Source: Gottfriedia endophytica (GTDB taxonomy: Bacteria > Bacillota > Bacilli > Bacillales > Bacillaceae_G). Taken from it: 64,000 nucleotides of DNA. The stretch is from the NCBI RefSeq assembly GCF_017814275.1, contig NZ_JAGIYQ010000001.1, forward strand, positions 405,515 to 469,514, given 5' to 3'. Below are positions 26,605 to 37,738 of the stretch, piece after piece (the stretch's first letter is position 1; each line of letters begins with the position of its first letter). The notes beneath the pieces are model-generated. The model was not told the DNA's origin and searched no databases. It saw only the letters and a list, made by a program, of their open reading frames with translations. Position numbers and translations under genes: made by a program.

Positions 26605-26622
26605 AGAATGAATATTCACTCA
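26605..26622. promoter_or_regulatory. FadR-type operator before thioesterase gene
   Basis: AGAATGA-A-TA-T-TCACTCA matches the B. subtilis FadR pattern TGAATGA-N-TA-N-TCATTCA at all but two positions, and the exact palindrome is retained in AATGA...TCATT. Confidence 0.55.
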
Positions 26623-26635
26623 TTTTAAGGTAAAT

Positions 26636-26665
26636 AAATTGCCTCCCTTTGCAAGGAGGCAATTT
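26636..26665 (-). terminator. sdhCAB terminator
   Basis: On the minus strand AAATTGCCTCC and GGGAGGCAATTT pair with a 7-base loop, just past the sdhB stop. Confidence 0.85.
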
Positions 26666-26672
26666 GACTTTT

Positions 26673-27449
26673 TTATACTTCGTCGCTTCCGAAAAAGTCT
26701 TTAATTGATTGAATTGTAGTTGCTCTGTTTAACGCTGCAATTGATGTTGTTAATGGAATACCTTTTGGACATGATTGTACACAGTTTTGTGAGTTACCAC
26801 AATTTGTTAATCCGCCTTCATCCATGATTGCATGTAAACGTTCAGCTTTGTTCATCTCACCAGTTGGATGAGAGTTGAATAAACGTACTTGTGAAAGTGG
26901 AGCGGGTCCAATAAAGTTTGATTTACTATTAACATTTGGACAAGCCTCTAAACAAACACCACAAGTCATACATTTTGATAATTCATAAGCCCATTGACGT
27001 TTTGACTCTGCCATACGAGGACCAGCGCCTAAATCGTATGTTCCATCAATTGGAATCCATGCTTTAACTTTCTTTAGAGAATCAAACATTCTGCTACGAT
27101 CGATTTGTAAATCACGAACGACAGGGAATGTACTCATTGGCTCTAAACGAATAGGCTGTTCTAATTTATCAATTAGTGCAGTACAAGATTGGCGTGGTTT
27201 TCCATTAATGACCATTGAACAAGCACCACATACTTCCTCAAGACAGTTCATGTCCCAAGTAATAGCAGTTGTTTCTTGACCATTTGCATTAACAGGATTT
27301 TTTCGGATTTCCATTAAAGCCGAGATTACGTTCATATTCGGGCGATAAGGGATCTTAAACGTTTCTTCATAAGGAGCTGAAGTTGGTGAATCTTGACGTT
27401 TAACAATAAATGTAACCGTCTTGTCAGCAGTCATTGTTGTATTAGACAT
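26673..27449 (-). CDS. sdhB: Succinate dehydrogenase iron-sulfur subunit
   Basis: A 258-residue peripheral membrane subunit of complex II. The [2Fe-2S] cysteines are in CLEEVCGACSMVINGKPRQSC. The 4Fe-4S and 3Fe-4S clusters are in CMTCGVCLEACP and CGNSQNCVQSCPKGIP. It passes electrons from SdhA flavin to SdhC haem. Third gene of sdhCAB, starting next to the sdhA stop with AAGGGG upstream. Confidence 0.97.
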   Translation of the reverse strand: MSNTTMTADKTVTFIVKRQDSPTSAPYEETFKIPYRPNMNVISALMEIRKNPVNANGQETTAITWDMNCLEEVCGACSMVINGKPRQSCTALIDKLEQPIRLEPMSTFPVVRDLQIDRSRMFDSLKKVKAWIPIDGTYDLGAGPRMAESKRQWAYELSKCMTCGVCLEACPNVNSKSNFIGPAPLSQVRLFNSHPTGEMNKAERLHAIMDEGGLTNCGNSQNCVQSCPKGIPLTTSIAALNRATTIQSIKDFFGSDEV

Positions 27450-27451
27450 TC

Positions 27452-29209
27452 TTATTTATCCCCTTTCGATTTAGAATAATCACGTTTTCTTGGTTTAATT
27501 AATGAAGTGTCAACATCATCGTAATGGAAAACTGGTGATTTCAATCCTTCATCAAATTTAGCCATAGTTGTTTTTAGGAATTCCTCATCATTACGATCTG
27601 GGAATTCTGGTTTGTAGTGTGCACCACGGCTTTCATTTCTGTGATAAGCACCTAATGTAATTACACGTGCTAAGTGCAACATGTTTTCTAATTGACGTGT
27701 AAATGATGCACCTTGGTTACTCCATTTAGCAGTGTCATTGATATTGATATTTTTATAACGTTCAAGTAACTCTTGAATTTTATCATCAGTTTTTAACAGC
27801 TTATCATTGTAACGAACAACTGTTACGTTATCTGTCATCCATTCTCCAAGCTCTTTATGAAGAACATAAGCATTTTCTGTTCCATCCATAGCAAGGATCT
27901 TGTTTAATTTGTCTTGTTCTTCACCAACATGACGATCAAATACAGAAGATGAAACATCTGCTGCTGATTTATCTAAACCTTTGATGTATTTAACAGCATT
28001 AGGACCTGCAACCATACCACCGTAAATTGCTGACAGTAATGAGTTTGCTCCTAAGCGATTTCCACCGTGCATTGAATAATCACATTCACCAGCTGCAAAT
28101 AATCCAGGAATATTTGTCATTTGGTCATAATCTACCCACAGTCCACCCATTGAATAATGAACCGCTGGGAAAATTTTCATTGGAACTTTTTTCGGATCTT
28201 CACCCATGAATTTTTCATAGATTTCAATGATTCCACCAAGTTTTATATCTAATTCATGCGGATCTTTATGAGAAAGATCTAAATACACCATGTTTTCTCC
28301 GTTGATACCAAGTTTTTCGTCTACACAAACAGAGAAAATTTCACGAGTAGCAATATCCCTAGGAACTAGATTTCCGTATGCAGGATATTTTTCTTCTAAG
28401 AAATACCAAGGCTTACCATCTTTATATGTCCAAACACGACCACCTTCACCACGAGCACTTTCACTCATTAAACGAAGTTTGTCATCTCCAGGAATTGCAG
28501 TTGGATGAATTTGGATAAACTCACCATTTGAATAAATTCCACCTTGACGGTATACAGCAGCTGCTGCTGACCCAGTATTAATAATTGAGTTAGTAGATTT
28601 ACCAAAGATGATACCAGGCCCACCAGTTGCCATAATAACAGCATCTGCAGAGAAACTTACGATTTCCATTGATGTTAAGTTTTGTGCAACAATGCCTCGA
28701 CAAACGCCTTGATCATCTACTACTACTCTTAAGAACTCCCAGCCTTCATATTTTTGAACTAGGCCTTCTGTTTCGTAACGACGAACTTGTTCGTCTAATG
28801 CATATAATAGCTGTTGACCAGTTGTCGCTCCAGCAAATGCTGTACGGTGATATTGCGTTCCACCAAAACGACGGAAATCTAATAAACCTTCTGGTGTACG
28901 GTTAAACATAACACCCATACGGTCCATTAAATGAATAATTCCAGGCGCAGCTTCAGCCATAGCTTTTACTGGTGGTTGGTTTGCTAAGAAATCTCCACCA
29001 TAAATTGTATCATCAAAGTGCTCCCAAGGAGAGTCACCTTCACCTTTTGTGTTTACCGCTCCATTAATTCCACCTTGCGCACATACTGAGTGCGAACGTT
29101 TAACAGGAACTAATGAAAATAATTCAACCTTTGTTCCAGACTCTGCAGCTTTGATTGTAGCCATAAGACCAGCTAAACCACCGCCGACTATAATTAATTT
29201 ACCACTCAT
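27452..29209 (-). CDS. sdhA: Succinate dehydrogenase flavoprotein subunit
   Basis: A 585-residue FAD-binding catalytic subunit of succinate dehydrogenase (succinate to fumarate). The dinucleotide-binding GGGLAGLMATIKAAE is at the N terminus, SVCAQGGINGA is the covalent-FAD histidine region, and HPTAIPGD, MSESARGEGGRVW and HGGNRLGANSL line the substrate site. Typical Bacillus length. It sits in sdhCAB with AAGGAG upstream. Confidence 0.97.
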   Translation of the reverse strand: MSGKLIIVGGGLAGLMATIKAAESGTKVELFSLVPVKRSHSVCAQGGINGAVNTKGEGDSPWEHFDDTIYGGDFLANQPPVKAMAEAAPGIIHLMDRMGVMFNRTPEGLLDFRRFGGTQYHRTAFAGATTGQQLLYALDEQVRRYETEGLVQKYEGWEFLRVVVDDQGVCRGIVAQNLTSMEIVSFSADAVIMATGGPGIIFGKSTNSIINTGSAAAAVYRQGGIYSNGEFIQIHPTAIPGDDKLRLMSESARGEGGRVWTYKDGKPWYFLEEKYPAYGNLVPRDIATREIFSVCVDEKLGINGENMVYLDLSHKDPHELDIKLGGIIEIYEKFMGEDPKKVPMKIFPAVHYSMGGLWVDYDQMTNIPGLFAAGECDYSMHGGNRLGANSLLSAIYGGMVAGPNAVKYIKGLDKSAADVSSSVFDRHVGEEQDKLNKILAMDGTENAYVLHKELGEWMTDNVTVVRYNDKLLKTDDKIQELLERYKNININDTAKWSNQGASFTRQLENMLHLARVITLGAYHRNESRGAHYKPEFPDRNDEEFLKTTMAKFDEGLKSPVFHYDDVDTSLIKPRKRDYSKSKGDK

Positions 29210-29221
29210 GACGATCTCTCC

Positions 29222-29857
29222 TTACATGTTCGCTAGGTGTGGATTAACAAATGCAAATATTGCAGTTAATCCTACGAAAGTTAACGCTACAAAAATTGCT
29301 AAAGTAACATATGTTGAAATACGTTGCGCTCTTGGTGTAACTGTAATTCCCCATGATACTAAGAACGACCATAATCCATTTGCGAAATGGAAAGTTGTAG
29401 AAATAATACCTACTATATAAAAACCTAAGATGAATTTTGAAGTGAATAAGTCATGCATCATCATATAGTTAACATCTGCTCCAAGTGCCGCAGCAATACG
29501 TGTCTCCCATAGATGCCATACTATGAAAATTAATGTAATAACCCCTGAAATACGTTGTAAAATGTACATCCAGTTACGGAAATAACCAAATCTCTTCACA
29601 TTGCTTGTACCTGTGAAAGCTATGTAAAGACCATAAATCGCATGGTACAAGATTGGTAAAAAGATAATAAAAATTTCTAAAACATAGCGAAAAGGTAGAT
29701 CCGCCATAAAACCAGCAGCTTTGTTAAAAGACGATGCACCATTTACTGCAAAATGGTTAACAATTAAGTGCTGTGTTAAAAAGATTCCAATTGGAATTAC
29801 GCCTAATAAAGAATGAAGTTTTCGTCTAAAAAACTCCTTTCCATTCGTGTTACTCAT
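29222..29857 (-). CDS. sdhC: Succinate dehydrogenase cytochrome b558 subunit
   Basis: A 211-residue integral membrane protein with five hydrophobic helices (Bacillus single-subunit di-haem type). Conserved histidines occur in the helix near FLTQHLIVNH, in ILYHAIYGL, IVWHLWETR and TFHFANGLW; several of these bind the two haems. It anchors SdhAB and reduces menaquinone. First gene of the operon, AAGGGGG before ATG. Confidence 0.95.
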   Translation of the reverse strand: MSNTNGKEFFRRKLHSLLGVIPIGIFLTQHLIVNHFAVNGASSFNKAAGFMADLPFRYVLEIFIIFLPILYHAIYGLYIAFTGTSNVKRFGYFRNWMYILQRISGVITLIFIVWHLWETRIAAALGADVNYMMMHDLFTSKFILGFYIVGIISTTFHFANGLWSFLVSWGITVTPRAQRISTYVTLAIFVALTFVGLTAIFAFVNPHLANM

Positions 29858-30166
29858 GTAACTTTAGCCCCCTTTAGTCTGTGAACATGATCCATGTTGT
29901 CTCTTACGTTTCAATTAATCTATTAAAATTGTAGAAAGCAAGAGAAAAATTAGCATAAAAATTAATTTTTTATGACATCTATCATCAAACTCATTTTACT
30001 CCCTGAGATAGACACCGTCAAGAAAACGCGTACATTTTTCTTTATTGAAAAAACTTTTAAACAATTTAATTTCTAATCTTTTAGCAAGCGTTTCTTTGTT
30101 GTTTTTCAGAGTATGATTTGTATATAATATAAACAGGTTTTTAAGAAAGGAAGTTTAGACCCACAC
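29858..30166. promoter_or_regulatory. Divergent sdhC / yslB intergenic region
   Basis: About 309 bp. A plus-strand promoter for yslB fits TTGTTT (30099-30104), 18 bases, TATAAT (30123-30128). A loose cre-like sequence, AAAACGCGTACA (about 30022-30034), lies on the sdhC side, but its match to the CcpA consensus is imperfect and I do not call it as a site. Confidence 0.45.
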
Positions 30167-30610
30167 ATGACGAACGGCGAAGAAAATTTAAACATTCCAG
30201 GTAGTGTAAGTGGCTTTGGTTATGAACTAATACGACATGACTTACTTGGTGATCTTTTTGGAAGAGAACAAGAAGACATTTTGTATTGGGGAGGTAAGAT
30301 GTTAGCCCGAAAATATCCTCTTGCAACATTTGAAGAAATTATCACTTTCTTTGAAAATGCAGGATGGGGAACATTAGTAGTTAACGAAGAAAAGAAGCAA
30401 GAATTTCATCTAACATTATCTTCAGAGCTAATATCCTATCGACATATACATAAAAAAGAAGTTTCTTATCAACTAGAAGCTGGCTTTATCGCCATGCAGA
30501 TCCAACAACAAATTGATGTGGTTGCAGAAACATATGAAGAAAAAAATAAACGTAACGATAAAATTAAATTTCTTGTAAAATGGGATTTAAAAGATCCAAT
30601 ACGTGATTAA
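30167..30610 (+). CDS. yslB: YslB family protein (DUF2507)
   Basis: A 147-residue cytosolic protein recognised by SGFGYELIRHDLLGDLFGREQEDILYWGGKMLAR and GWGTLVVNEEKKQEFHLTLSS, features of the YslB/DUF2507 family, and by its place between sdhCAB and lysC as in B. subtilis. It has the small mixed alpha/beta look of the Bet3/V4R-like fold. Function is not established. The distance from AAAGGAAG to the ATG is long (about 14 bases), so translation initiation may be weak or the start different. Confidence 0.85.
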   Translation: MTNGEENLNIPGSVSGFGYELIRHDLLGDLFGREQEDILYWGGKMLARKYPLATFEEIITFFENAGWGTLVVNEEKKQEFHLTLSSELISYRHIHKKEVSYQLEAGFIAMQIQQQIDVVAETYEEKNKRNDKIKFLVKWDLKDPIRD

Positions 30611-31089
30611 AAAAGAGGTCGTCTAATGTATGAACAATTGGCTTTTCTAAAGGTTTGATTCCTTATAGAAAGTCTTTTGTCCTTACACTTTGACAACCTC
30701 ATTTTTTTATTTGTCTGTTTTGATAAACTTTGTTGCAATTTCAGTATGTGTATGATTTCCACTCCAGGATGCTCGCTTTCCTAGGGGCGTGAGCTGAGCC
30801 TCCTCGTCGCATCCGCTCCTGTGGGGTCTCAGTCTTCCCGCATCTCCCACAGGAATCGAGCACCCTTCCGTTCCAATCAACTTCTGTATTTTAAATTACA
30901 AAACATAAAAGCAACAATCTTTTAGAAAAAAGACATACATGCTAATAAAATTCGCACCATGGCCATCGAAAATAAGGGATTCATCCTATTATAATTGTCT
31001 TTTAAAATGTTATTTTCATGGTAGCCTTTAAAAAACAACAGTTCTTTTGAAAAGAGCCCATATATTTTAATTCCACATAAAGTTTCCAA
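30611..31089. other. Intergenic region with MITE copy 3
   Basis: Holds an imperfect long terminator-like hairpin after yslB (GAGGTCGTC at about 30616 with GACAACCTC and a T-run ending near 30710), then MITE-like copy 3 (30713-30934). Nothing else coding seen. Confidence 0.55.
30713..30934. repeat. Dispersed MITE-like element, copy 3
   Basis: Carries CTCCAGGATGCTCGCTTTCC, the GTGAGCTGAGCCTCCTCGTC core and GGGGTCTCAG. The right end (AAAGCAACAATCTTTTAG) mirrors the left end (TTTGTTGCAATTTCAG). Confidence 0.85.
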
Positions 31090-31596
31090 TTATTTTTCAA
31101 CAACTTGCAACTTAGAAATACTATCCAACTCAAAACTTGAATGTAATGCATGGACAGCTTTCTCTAAGTCTGTTTTAGAAATAACTGTTGAAACTTTAAT
31201 TTCAGATGTACTAACCATTTTAATCGTAATACCTTGTTCACCTAAATATTGGAACATTTTTGCAGCTACTCCAGGATTCGATACCATTCCGCTACCTACT
31301 ATTGATACTTTTGCTAATTCCCCTTCAACATCAATTGATACATATCCTAATTGTTCTTTATTATCTTCTAATAATTTAATTGCATGAATCATACTAACTG
31401 AATTAATTGAGAAAGATAAATTCACTAAATTATCTGATGTGACACTATGGATAATAATATCGACATCAATCCCTTCTCTTGCAAGTAATGTAAAAATAGA
31501 TGGCAGTAGATCAACACGATTAAATAATCCATTAAGTGTCATTCTTGTTATGTCTGATTCAAAAGCGATCCCTCTTACGACTGTTTGTTGTTCCAT
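31090..31596 (-). CDS. lysC: Aspartokinase II beta subunit (internal start in lysC)
   Basis: In frame inside lysC, GGGGAGGATATAGAA precedes ATG at 31596, giving a 168-residue product beginning MEQQTVVRGIAF that consists of the two ACT domains only. In B. subtilis LysC is an alpha2-beta2 enzyme whose beta subunit comes from just such an internal site. The strength of this internal ribosome site supports the same here. Confidence 0.75.
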   Translation of the reverse strand: MEQQTVVRGIAFESDITRMTLNGLFNRVDLLPSIFTLLAREGIDVDIIIHSVTSDNLVNLSFSINSVSMIHAIKLLEDNKEQLGYVSIDVEGELAKVSIVGSGMVSNPGVAAKMFQYLGEQGITIKMVSTSEIKVSTVISKTDLEKAVHALHSSFELDSISKLQVVEK

Positions 31597-32331
31597 TTCT
31601 ATATCCTCCCCAATAAATGTACCTATTTCATCAATTTGACTTGAACGAACTTGTAGTTTAATTTGATAATTTTTTGCAAACTCAACTGCTCGGGGATGTA
31701 AAACCCCTGCCCCTAGTGCTGCTAATTCAAGCATTTCATCATATGAAACATAACTTAACTTTGAAGCAGCTTTTACCATACGAGGATCAGTTGTATAAAC
31801 ACCGGTAACATCTGTATAGATGTCACATCGCTCTGCTTTTAGAGCTGCCGCTAGTGCGACCGCTGTTGTATCTGATCCACCTCTACCTAATGTTGTAATC
31901 TCATTCTCTGACGATATTCCTTGAAAACCAGCGACAATGACAATATAGTCTTCATTTAGAAATTGCTGAATTCTTGTCGTATCAATATGATTAATTCGAG
32001 CATTACTATGAATCGATTCAGTCTGTACGCCTGCTTGCCATCCTGTTAAAGAGATTGCTTTATACCCTTTAGCTTGAATAGCCATTGCTAGTAACGAGAT
32101 TGAAACTTGTTCACCTGTAGAGAGTAACATATCCATTTCACGCTTGTTTGCATCAGGATTAATTTGTTTTGCTAAATCAACCAACTCATCTGTATGATGT
32201 CCCATTGCAGATACAACAGTAACAATACTCATTCCTTCCTCATAAGCACGAATAACTGTATTTGCAACATGTTGTATCCGTTCAATCGATCCAACTGAAG
32301 TACCACCAAATTTTTGTACAATAGTCCTCAT
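31090..32331 (-). CDS. lysC: Aspartokinase II (alpha subunit / full length)
   Basis: A 413-residue enzyme phosphorylating L-aspartate, first step of the lysine/methionine/threonine pathway. The kinase domain (about 1-235) has VQKFGGTSVG and TLGRGGSDTTAVALAAAL. Two ACT domains follow (about 265-410) with VSIVGSGMVSNPGVAAKMF. The gene has its own lysine riboswitch. An internal start at 31596 gives a separate beta subunit, as described for B. subtilis LysC. It lies between yslB and uvrC as in B. subtilis. Confidence 0.96.
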   Translation of the reverse strand: MRTIVQKFGGTSVGSIERIQHVANTVIRAYEEGMSIVTVVSAMGHHTDELVDLAKQINPDANKREMDMLLSTGEQVSISLLAMAIQAKGYKAISLTGWQAGVQTESIHSNARINHIDTTRIQQFLNEDYIVIVAGFQGISSENEITTLGRGGSDTTAVALAAALKAERCDIYTDVTGVYTTDPRMVKAASKLSYVSYDEMLELAALGAGVLHPRAVEFAKNYQIKLQVRSSQIDEIGTFIGEDIEMEQQTVVRGIAFESDITRMTLNGLFNRVDLLPSIFTLLAREGIDVDIIIHSVTSDNLVNLSFSINSVSMIHAIKLLEDNKEQLGYVSIDVEGELAKVSIVGSGMVSNPGVAAKMFQYLGEQGITIKMVSTSEIKVSTVISKTDLEKAVHALHSSFELDSISKLQVVEK

Positions 32332-32382
32332 TATAAACCCCCACTTTTTTCTTAGTTCTTCTCAATTTTTCGATAAAAATAC

Positions 32383-32414
32383 AAAAAAGCGCGTGAATCA
32401 ATGTTCACGCGCTT
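32383..32414 (-). terminator. Expression-platform terminator of lysine riboswitch
   Basis: AAGCGCGTGAA and TTCACGCGCTT form an 11-bp stem followed by six Ts, between the aptamer and lysC. Confidence 0.92.
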
Positions 32415-32446
32415 AATCTACAAATAATAAATAGACTTTGCATCAA

Positions 32447-32621
32447 CATCTCTTCAATAGCTCCCCGCAATTACGCGACAGTCCTACACCTATTAAATGT
32501 AGTCCCAACAGAATGAATTGTGGATCCATTCCATTTCGGCGAATTTCCCTTTCGCTTAGTCATTCCAACGCCACACGTCTAGACTAAGATACTAATTAAA
32601 TTCGCAACCTCTATTCTTCGA
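32447..32621 (-). ncRNA. Lysine riboswitch (L-box) of lysC
   Basis: On the minus strand: AATAGAGGTTGCGA at the 5' side, AAGCGAAAGGGAAATTCGCCGA, GGACTGTCGCG and GGGGAGCTATT at the 3' side, all conserved L-box segments, with AATAG/CTATT as P1. Lysine binding should favour the downstream terminator. Confidence 0.93.
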
Positions 32622-32716
32622 GAGTAAAATTATTAATTTTTATACAATTATATTTATAATCATAAAGTCTGTCAATAGTAGATGACATTCTTTTTAAATG
32701 AAACATACCAGCATTC

Positions 32717-34492
32717 TTACTCACTACGAAAATGTTGATAAATGACTTCGGCAACATTCTTTGGTATTTTAGCTTCTATCAATTGTTCAACAGATGCTTC
32801 TTTTATTTTCTTAAGTGAGCCAAAGTGTTTTAGTAATGATTTTTTTCTAGTACCTCCTACTCCAGGAATACCATCTAAAGCAGACTGAACCATCGATTTA
32901 CTATGAAGCTGACGATAAAACTCAATTGCAAAACGATGGACTTCATCTTGTATTCGCTGTAAAAGGAAGAATTCTTGGCTTTGCCTATTTAGCGGAATCA
33001 CTTCTGGTGGTTGTCCGATTAGCAAATCTGACGTTCTATGTTTTTCATCCTTTACGAGTCCAGCTGTTGGGACAAATAACCCTAACTCATTTTGTAATAC
33101 ATCCTCAACGGCTGCTAAATGCCCTTTTCCACCATCTACAATAATTAAATCTGGTAAAGGTAATTTTTCCTTTAGTGCTCTGCTATAACGACGTCTAACT
33201 ACTTCTCTCATTGAATCATAATCATCAGGTCCGACAACAGTTTTTATTTTATATTTTCGATAATCCTTCTTAGAAGGCTTACCATCAATAAATACAACCA
33301 TTGCAGATACTGGATTTGTTCCCTGAATATTCGAGTTATCAAATGCCTCAATGCGATATGGCATTTCAATGCCCAATGCTTCTCCAAGCTTTCCAACCGC
33401 TCCAATTGTCCGCTCTTCATCTCTCTCAATCAGTTTGAATTTTTCTTGGAGTCCGATTTTTGCATTCTTTTTGGCTAAGTCAACCAGTTCTTTTTTAGGA
33501 CCGCGTTTTGGTTGAATGACTGGGACAACTAAAAGTTCTTTTAACAATTCCGCATCCACTTTATTTGGTACAAAAACTTCTTTCGGTTTAAAATGATGTG
33601 TCTTTTCGTAAAATTGCCCTACATAAGATAAAAATGCTTCTTCAGGTTCATCATATATTGGGAAGAAGGAAACATCTCTTTCGATTAATTTCCCTTGGCG
33701 TACAAAAAATACTTGGACACACATCCACCCTTTATCAACCGAAAATCCAAATATATCTCGGTCAACCAAATCACTGTTCATCATTTTTTGCTTTTCCATT
33801 GTTGCTTCAATTGATGAAATTTGATCGCGATACTCTTTTGCACGTTCAAAATCTAATGTTTCTGCAGCCGCCATCATTTTCTCTTCTAATTCTTTTTTTA
33901 TTTGATCATGTCCACCATTTAAAAAACGAACGATTTCATCAACGATTTGCTGATTTTGTTCATCTGTTACTTCTTTTTCACAAGGAGCCAGACACTGACC
34001 AATATGATAGTACAAGCAAACTTTATCTGGTAATTTCGAACATTTTCGTAAAGGATACAGACGGTCAAGCAATTTCTTTGTTTCATTTGCAGCTGTTACA
34101 TTTGGAAACGGTCCAAAGTATTTCCCTTTATCTTTTTTCACATTACGTGTAATTAGTAACCTCGGATGTTTTTCAGCAGTTATTTTTATAAAGGGGTATG
34201 TTTTATCATCTTTTAACATGATGTTATATTTCGGATCATATTTTTTAATCAAATTCATTTCCAAGATCAATGCTTCCATGTTCGAAGACGTTACAATGTA
34301 TTCAAAATCAACAATCTCCTGAACAAGTCGATACGTCTTCCCATCATGAGACCCAGTAAAATATGAACGGACCCTGTTTTTTAATACTTTTGCTTTCCCT
34401 ACGTAAATAACCGTCCCATGTGAATCCTTCATCAAATAACAACCTGGTTGATCTGGTAATAGTGCTAATTTTTCTTTCAGATGATTATGCAT
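32717..34492 (-). CDS. uvrC: UvrABC excinuclease subunit C
   Basis: A 591-residue DNA-repair nuclease making both incisions around UvrB-marked lesions. The N-terminal GIY-YIG domain (about 15-92) has GCYLMKD and [15 protein letters not shown] cysteine cluster ([18 protein letters not shown]) follows at about 150-180, then the UVR domain (about 200-235), the RNase H-like endonuclease domain ([28 protein letters not shown]) and the HhH tail ([15 protein letters not shown]). The open frame extends 66 codons further, but GGGGGAG lies just before the ATG at 34492. Confidence 0.97.
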   Translation of the reverse strand: MHNHLKEKLALLPDQPGCYLMKDSHGTVIYVGKAKVLKNRVRSYFTGSHDGKTYRLVQEIVDFEYIVTSSNMEALILEMNLIKKYDPKYNIMLKDDKTYPFIKITAEKHPRLLITRNVKKDKGKYFGPFPNVTAANETKKLLDRLYPLRKCSKLPDKVCLYYHIGQCLAPCEKEVTDEQNQQIVDEIVRFLNGGHDQIKKELEEKMMAAAETLDFERAKEYRDQISSIEATMEKQKMMNSDLVDRDIFGFSVDKGWMCVQVFFVRQGKLIERDVSFFPIYDEPEEAFLSYVGQFYEKTHHFKPKEVFVPNKVDAELLKELLVVPVIQPKRGPKKELVDLAKKNAKIGLQEKFKLIERDEERTIGAVGKLGEALGIEMPYRIEAFDNSNIQGTNPVSAMVVFIDGKPSKKDYRKYKIKTVVGPDDYDSMREVVRRRYSRALKEKLPLPDLIIVDGGKGHLAAVEDVLQNELGLFVPTAGLVKDEKHRTSDLLIGQPPEVIPLNRQSQEFFLLQRIQDEVHRFAIEFYRQLHSKSMVQSALDGIPGVGGTRKKSLLKHFGSLKKIKEASVEQLIEAKIPKNVAEVIYQHFRSE

Positions 34493-34639
34493 AATGCTCC
34501 CCCTTTCTTTAGATATTTTCTTTATTATAGTACGCAAAGGTGAAAACTGAAAATGATTTAGTTTTGGAAATATGTGATGATATGAAAAGAGCTTGGAGAA
34601 ATTCCAAACCATTTTCAAATATAATATTCGACTTAATAT

Positions 34640-34737
34640 TGGTACATTTAGTTGATTTCCGCTCCAGGATACTCGCACCTTCCGCTCCAATCAACTTATA
34701 ATTTCTTAGTAATTTCATATTATCAACTAAAAGAGCA
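34640..34737. repeat. Dispersed MITE-like element, internally deleted copy 4
   Basis: Retains AGTTGATTTCCGCTCCAGGAT, CTCGCACCTTCCG and CTCCAATCAACTT but lacks the whole GTGAGCTGAGCC...GGGGTCTCAG core. Confidence 0.7.
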
Positions 34738-34755
34738 CTCTTTTTCGTCCATTAA

Positions 34756-34786
34756 AAAACCCTTGATGAAATCATCCATCAAGGGT
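34756..34786 (-). terminator. Terminator after MFS exporter
   Basis: AAACCCTTGATG and CATCAAGGGTTT pair with an 8-base loop; T/A runs on both sides. Confidence 0.85.
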
Positions 34787-34811
34787 TTGAATATAACTCA
34801 ATTTAAACGAA

Positions 34812-36455
<1,644 letters not shown>

Positions 36456-36544
36456 TTATGTTGTTTAAAATAAGTACGCACTTTTCTATTCGTCTATTTT
36501 GTATTATGCCAAATAGATTTTAACGTTACTCCATTTTAATTTTT

Positions 36545-36988
36545 CTAATTTTCTTTGGTAGTAGCTTCAGCAAGTTTTTCAGCAATTAACGCGAATTGAG
36601 CAAGTTCATCTTCTGAGAGATATGATAGAAATTTTTCAGCAATCACCTTTCTCGCATGAATAACTGTATTTAATTTTTCTTGTCCTTCAGTGCTAAGGCT
36701 GATATTAACTACTCTTCTGTCTTTCTTATCATGTTCACGAACAACAAAATTATTTTGTTCGAGTCGATCAATCATAAACGTAACTGCACTCGGCTTAACA
36801 CCCATGTATTCCGCTAACTCAGAAATCTTGCAGCTTCCTTGTTTCCATAAATAGATCAAAACATAAAATTGAGTAGGTGTTACTCCATTTTCATTCATGC
36901 TTTCTACCATTTTTGGCTGCATTTTTTGGAGAGTAATTTGGAATGCAGATTGAATTCGTTCAAGATAGTTACTTAACCCATCCATCAT
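36545..36988 (-). CDS. MarR-family repressor
   Basis: A 147-residue winged-helix regulator: CKISELAEYMGVKPSAVTFMIDRLEQNNFVVREHDKKDRRVVNISLS covers the recognition helix and wing, flanked by dimerisation helices. AAAGGTGG precedes tandem ATGs. It heads the operon with the efflux pump. An inverted repeat at 37036-37057, upstream of its start, is the likely autoregulatory operator. Confidence 0.92.
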   Translation of the reverse strand: MMDGLSNYLERIQSAFQITLQKMQPKMVESMNENGVTPTQFYVLIYLWKQGSCKISELAEYMGVKPSAVTFMIDRLEQNNFVVREHDKKDRRVVNISLSTEGQEKLNTVIHARKVIAEKFLSYLSEDELAQFALIAEKLAEATTKEN

Positions 36989-37035
36989 TTAACCACCTTT
37001 AATAATTATTGCAGCAAAACATTTAATACAAATAA

Positions 37036-37057
37036 ATATTTAACACTAATTAAATAT
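37036..37057. promoter_or_regulatory. Candidate MarR operator
   Basis: ATATTTAA and TTAAATAT are perfect 8-bp arms with a 6-base spacer, about 50 bp before the MarR start. In such AT-rich DNA some of this could be chance. Confidence 0.45.
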
Positions 37058-37206
37058 ATTCCGATTTTGAATCAATGTCAAGTAATTAAAAATTTGTCTT
37101 CTTCACAATTGTTAATAAATACTCCTACACATATAGAAGTTATTTATTCCTTTATTGAGTTGGATTATTCCTTATCTTCTTGAAACATTTTATTTGGTAT
37201 TCAAAC

Positions 37207-37245
37207 AAAAAAAGTGCACCTCATTTAAGAAGTGCACTTTTTCAA
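37207..37245. terminator. trxA terminator
   Basis: AAAAAGTGCAC and GTGCACTTTTT stem just past the trxA stop; works in either direction. Confidence 0.85.
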
Positions 37246-37252
37246 AAATTAA

Positions 37253-37570
37253 TTATCCAATATGTGGATTGATTAATTCTTCTAATGCTTCTTTTGGTTT
37301 GAATCCTAATGTTTTTTCAACAACTTCTCCATCTTTCATTACGAATAGAGAAGGAATGCTCATAACTTCAAATTTTGCTGCAGTTTCTTGGTTTTCATCA
37401 ACATCAACTTTTACGATTTTTACTTTATCGCCATAATCAGCAGCTAATTCTTCTAAAACTGGAGCGATCATTTTACATGGTCCACACCAAGTTGCCCAAA
37501 AATCTACTAATACTACACCTTCTTTTGTTTCTTCTGCGAATGTTGCATTCGTTGCATTTACAAGTGCCAT
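37253..37570 (-). CDS. trxA: Thioredoxin
   Basis: A 105-residue cytosolic disulfide reductase with the active site WCGPC (C29, C32) in FWATWCGPCKMIAP and the cis-proline motif SIPSL. The open frame runs 7 codons further up, but GGGAGG is properly spaced for the ATG at 37570. In B. subtilis trxA lies between etfA and uvrC; here an MFS/MarR pair and about 5 kb of other genes have come between them. Confidence 0.97.
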   Translation of the reverse strand: MALVNATNATFAEETKEGVVLVDFWATWCGPCKMIAPVLEELAADYGDKVKIVKVDVDENQETAAKFEVMSIPSLFVMKDGEVVEKTLGFKPKEALEELINPHIG

Positions 37571-37738
37571 TATAAATCCTCCCATAATCAACAGTGATAT
37601 AAAGCTTACACTGTTAACTTTATTTTGTTATTATTTTAAAGAAAGTATATCACAGGCAAAATTACAATTTCTAATTATTTGCTCTAAAACTTATAATTAC
37701 CTTCTATTTTTTGTCTATTCTTTGAAAGGACTGATTTT

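Noticed and set aside
30022-30034. CcpA cre site before sdhC
   Set aside because: AAAACGCGTACA fits only part of the consensus and the distance to sdhC is large; not enough to call.
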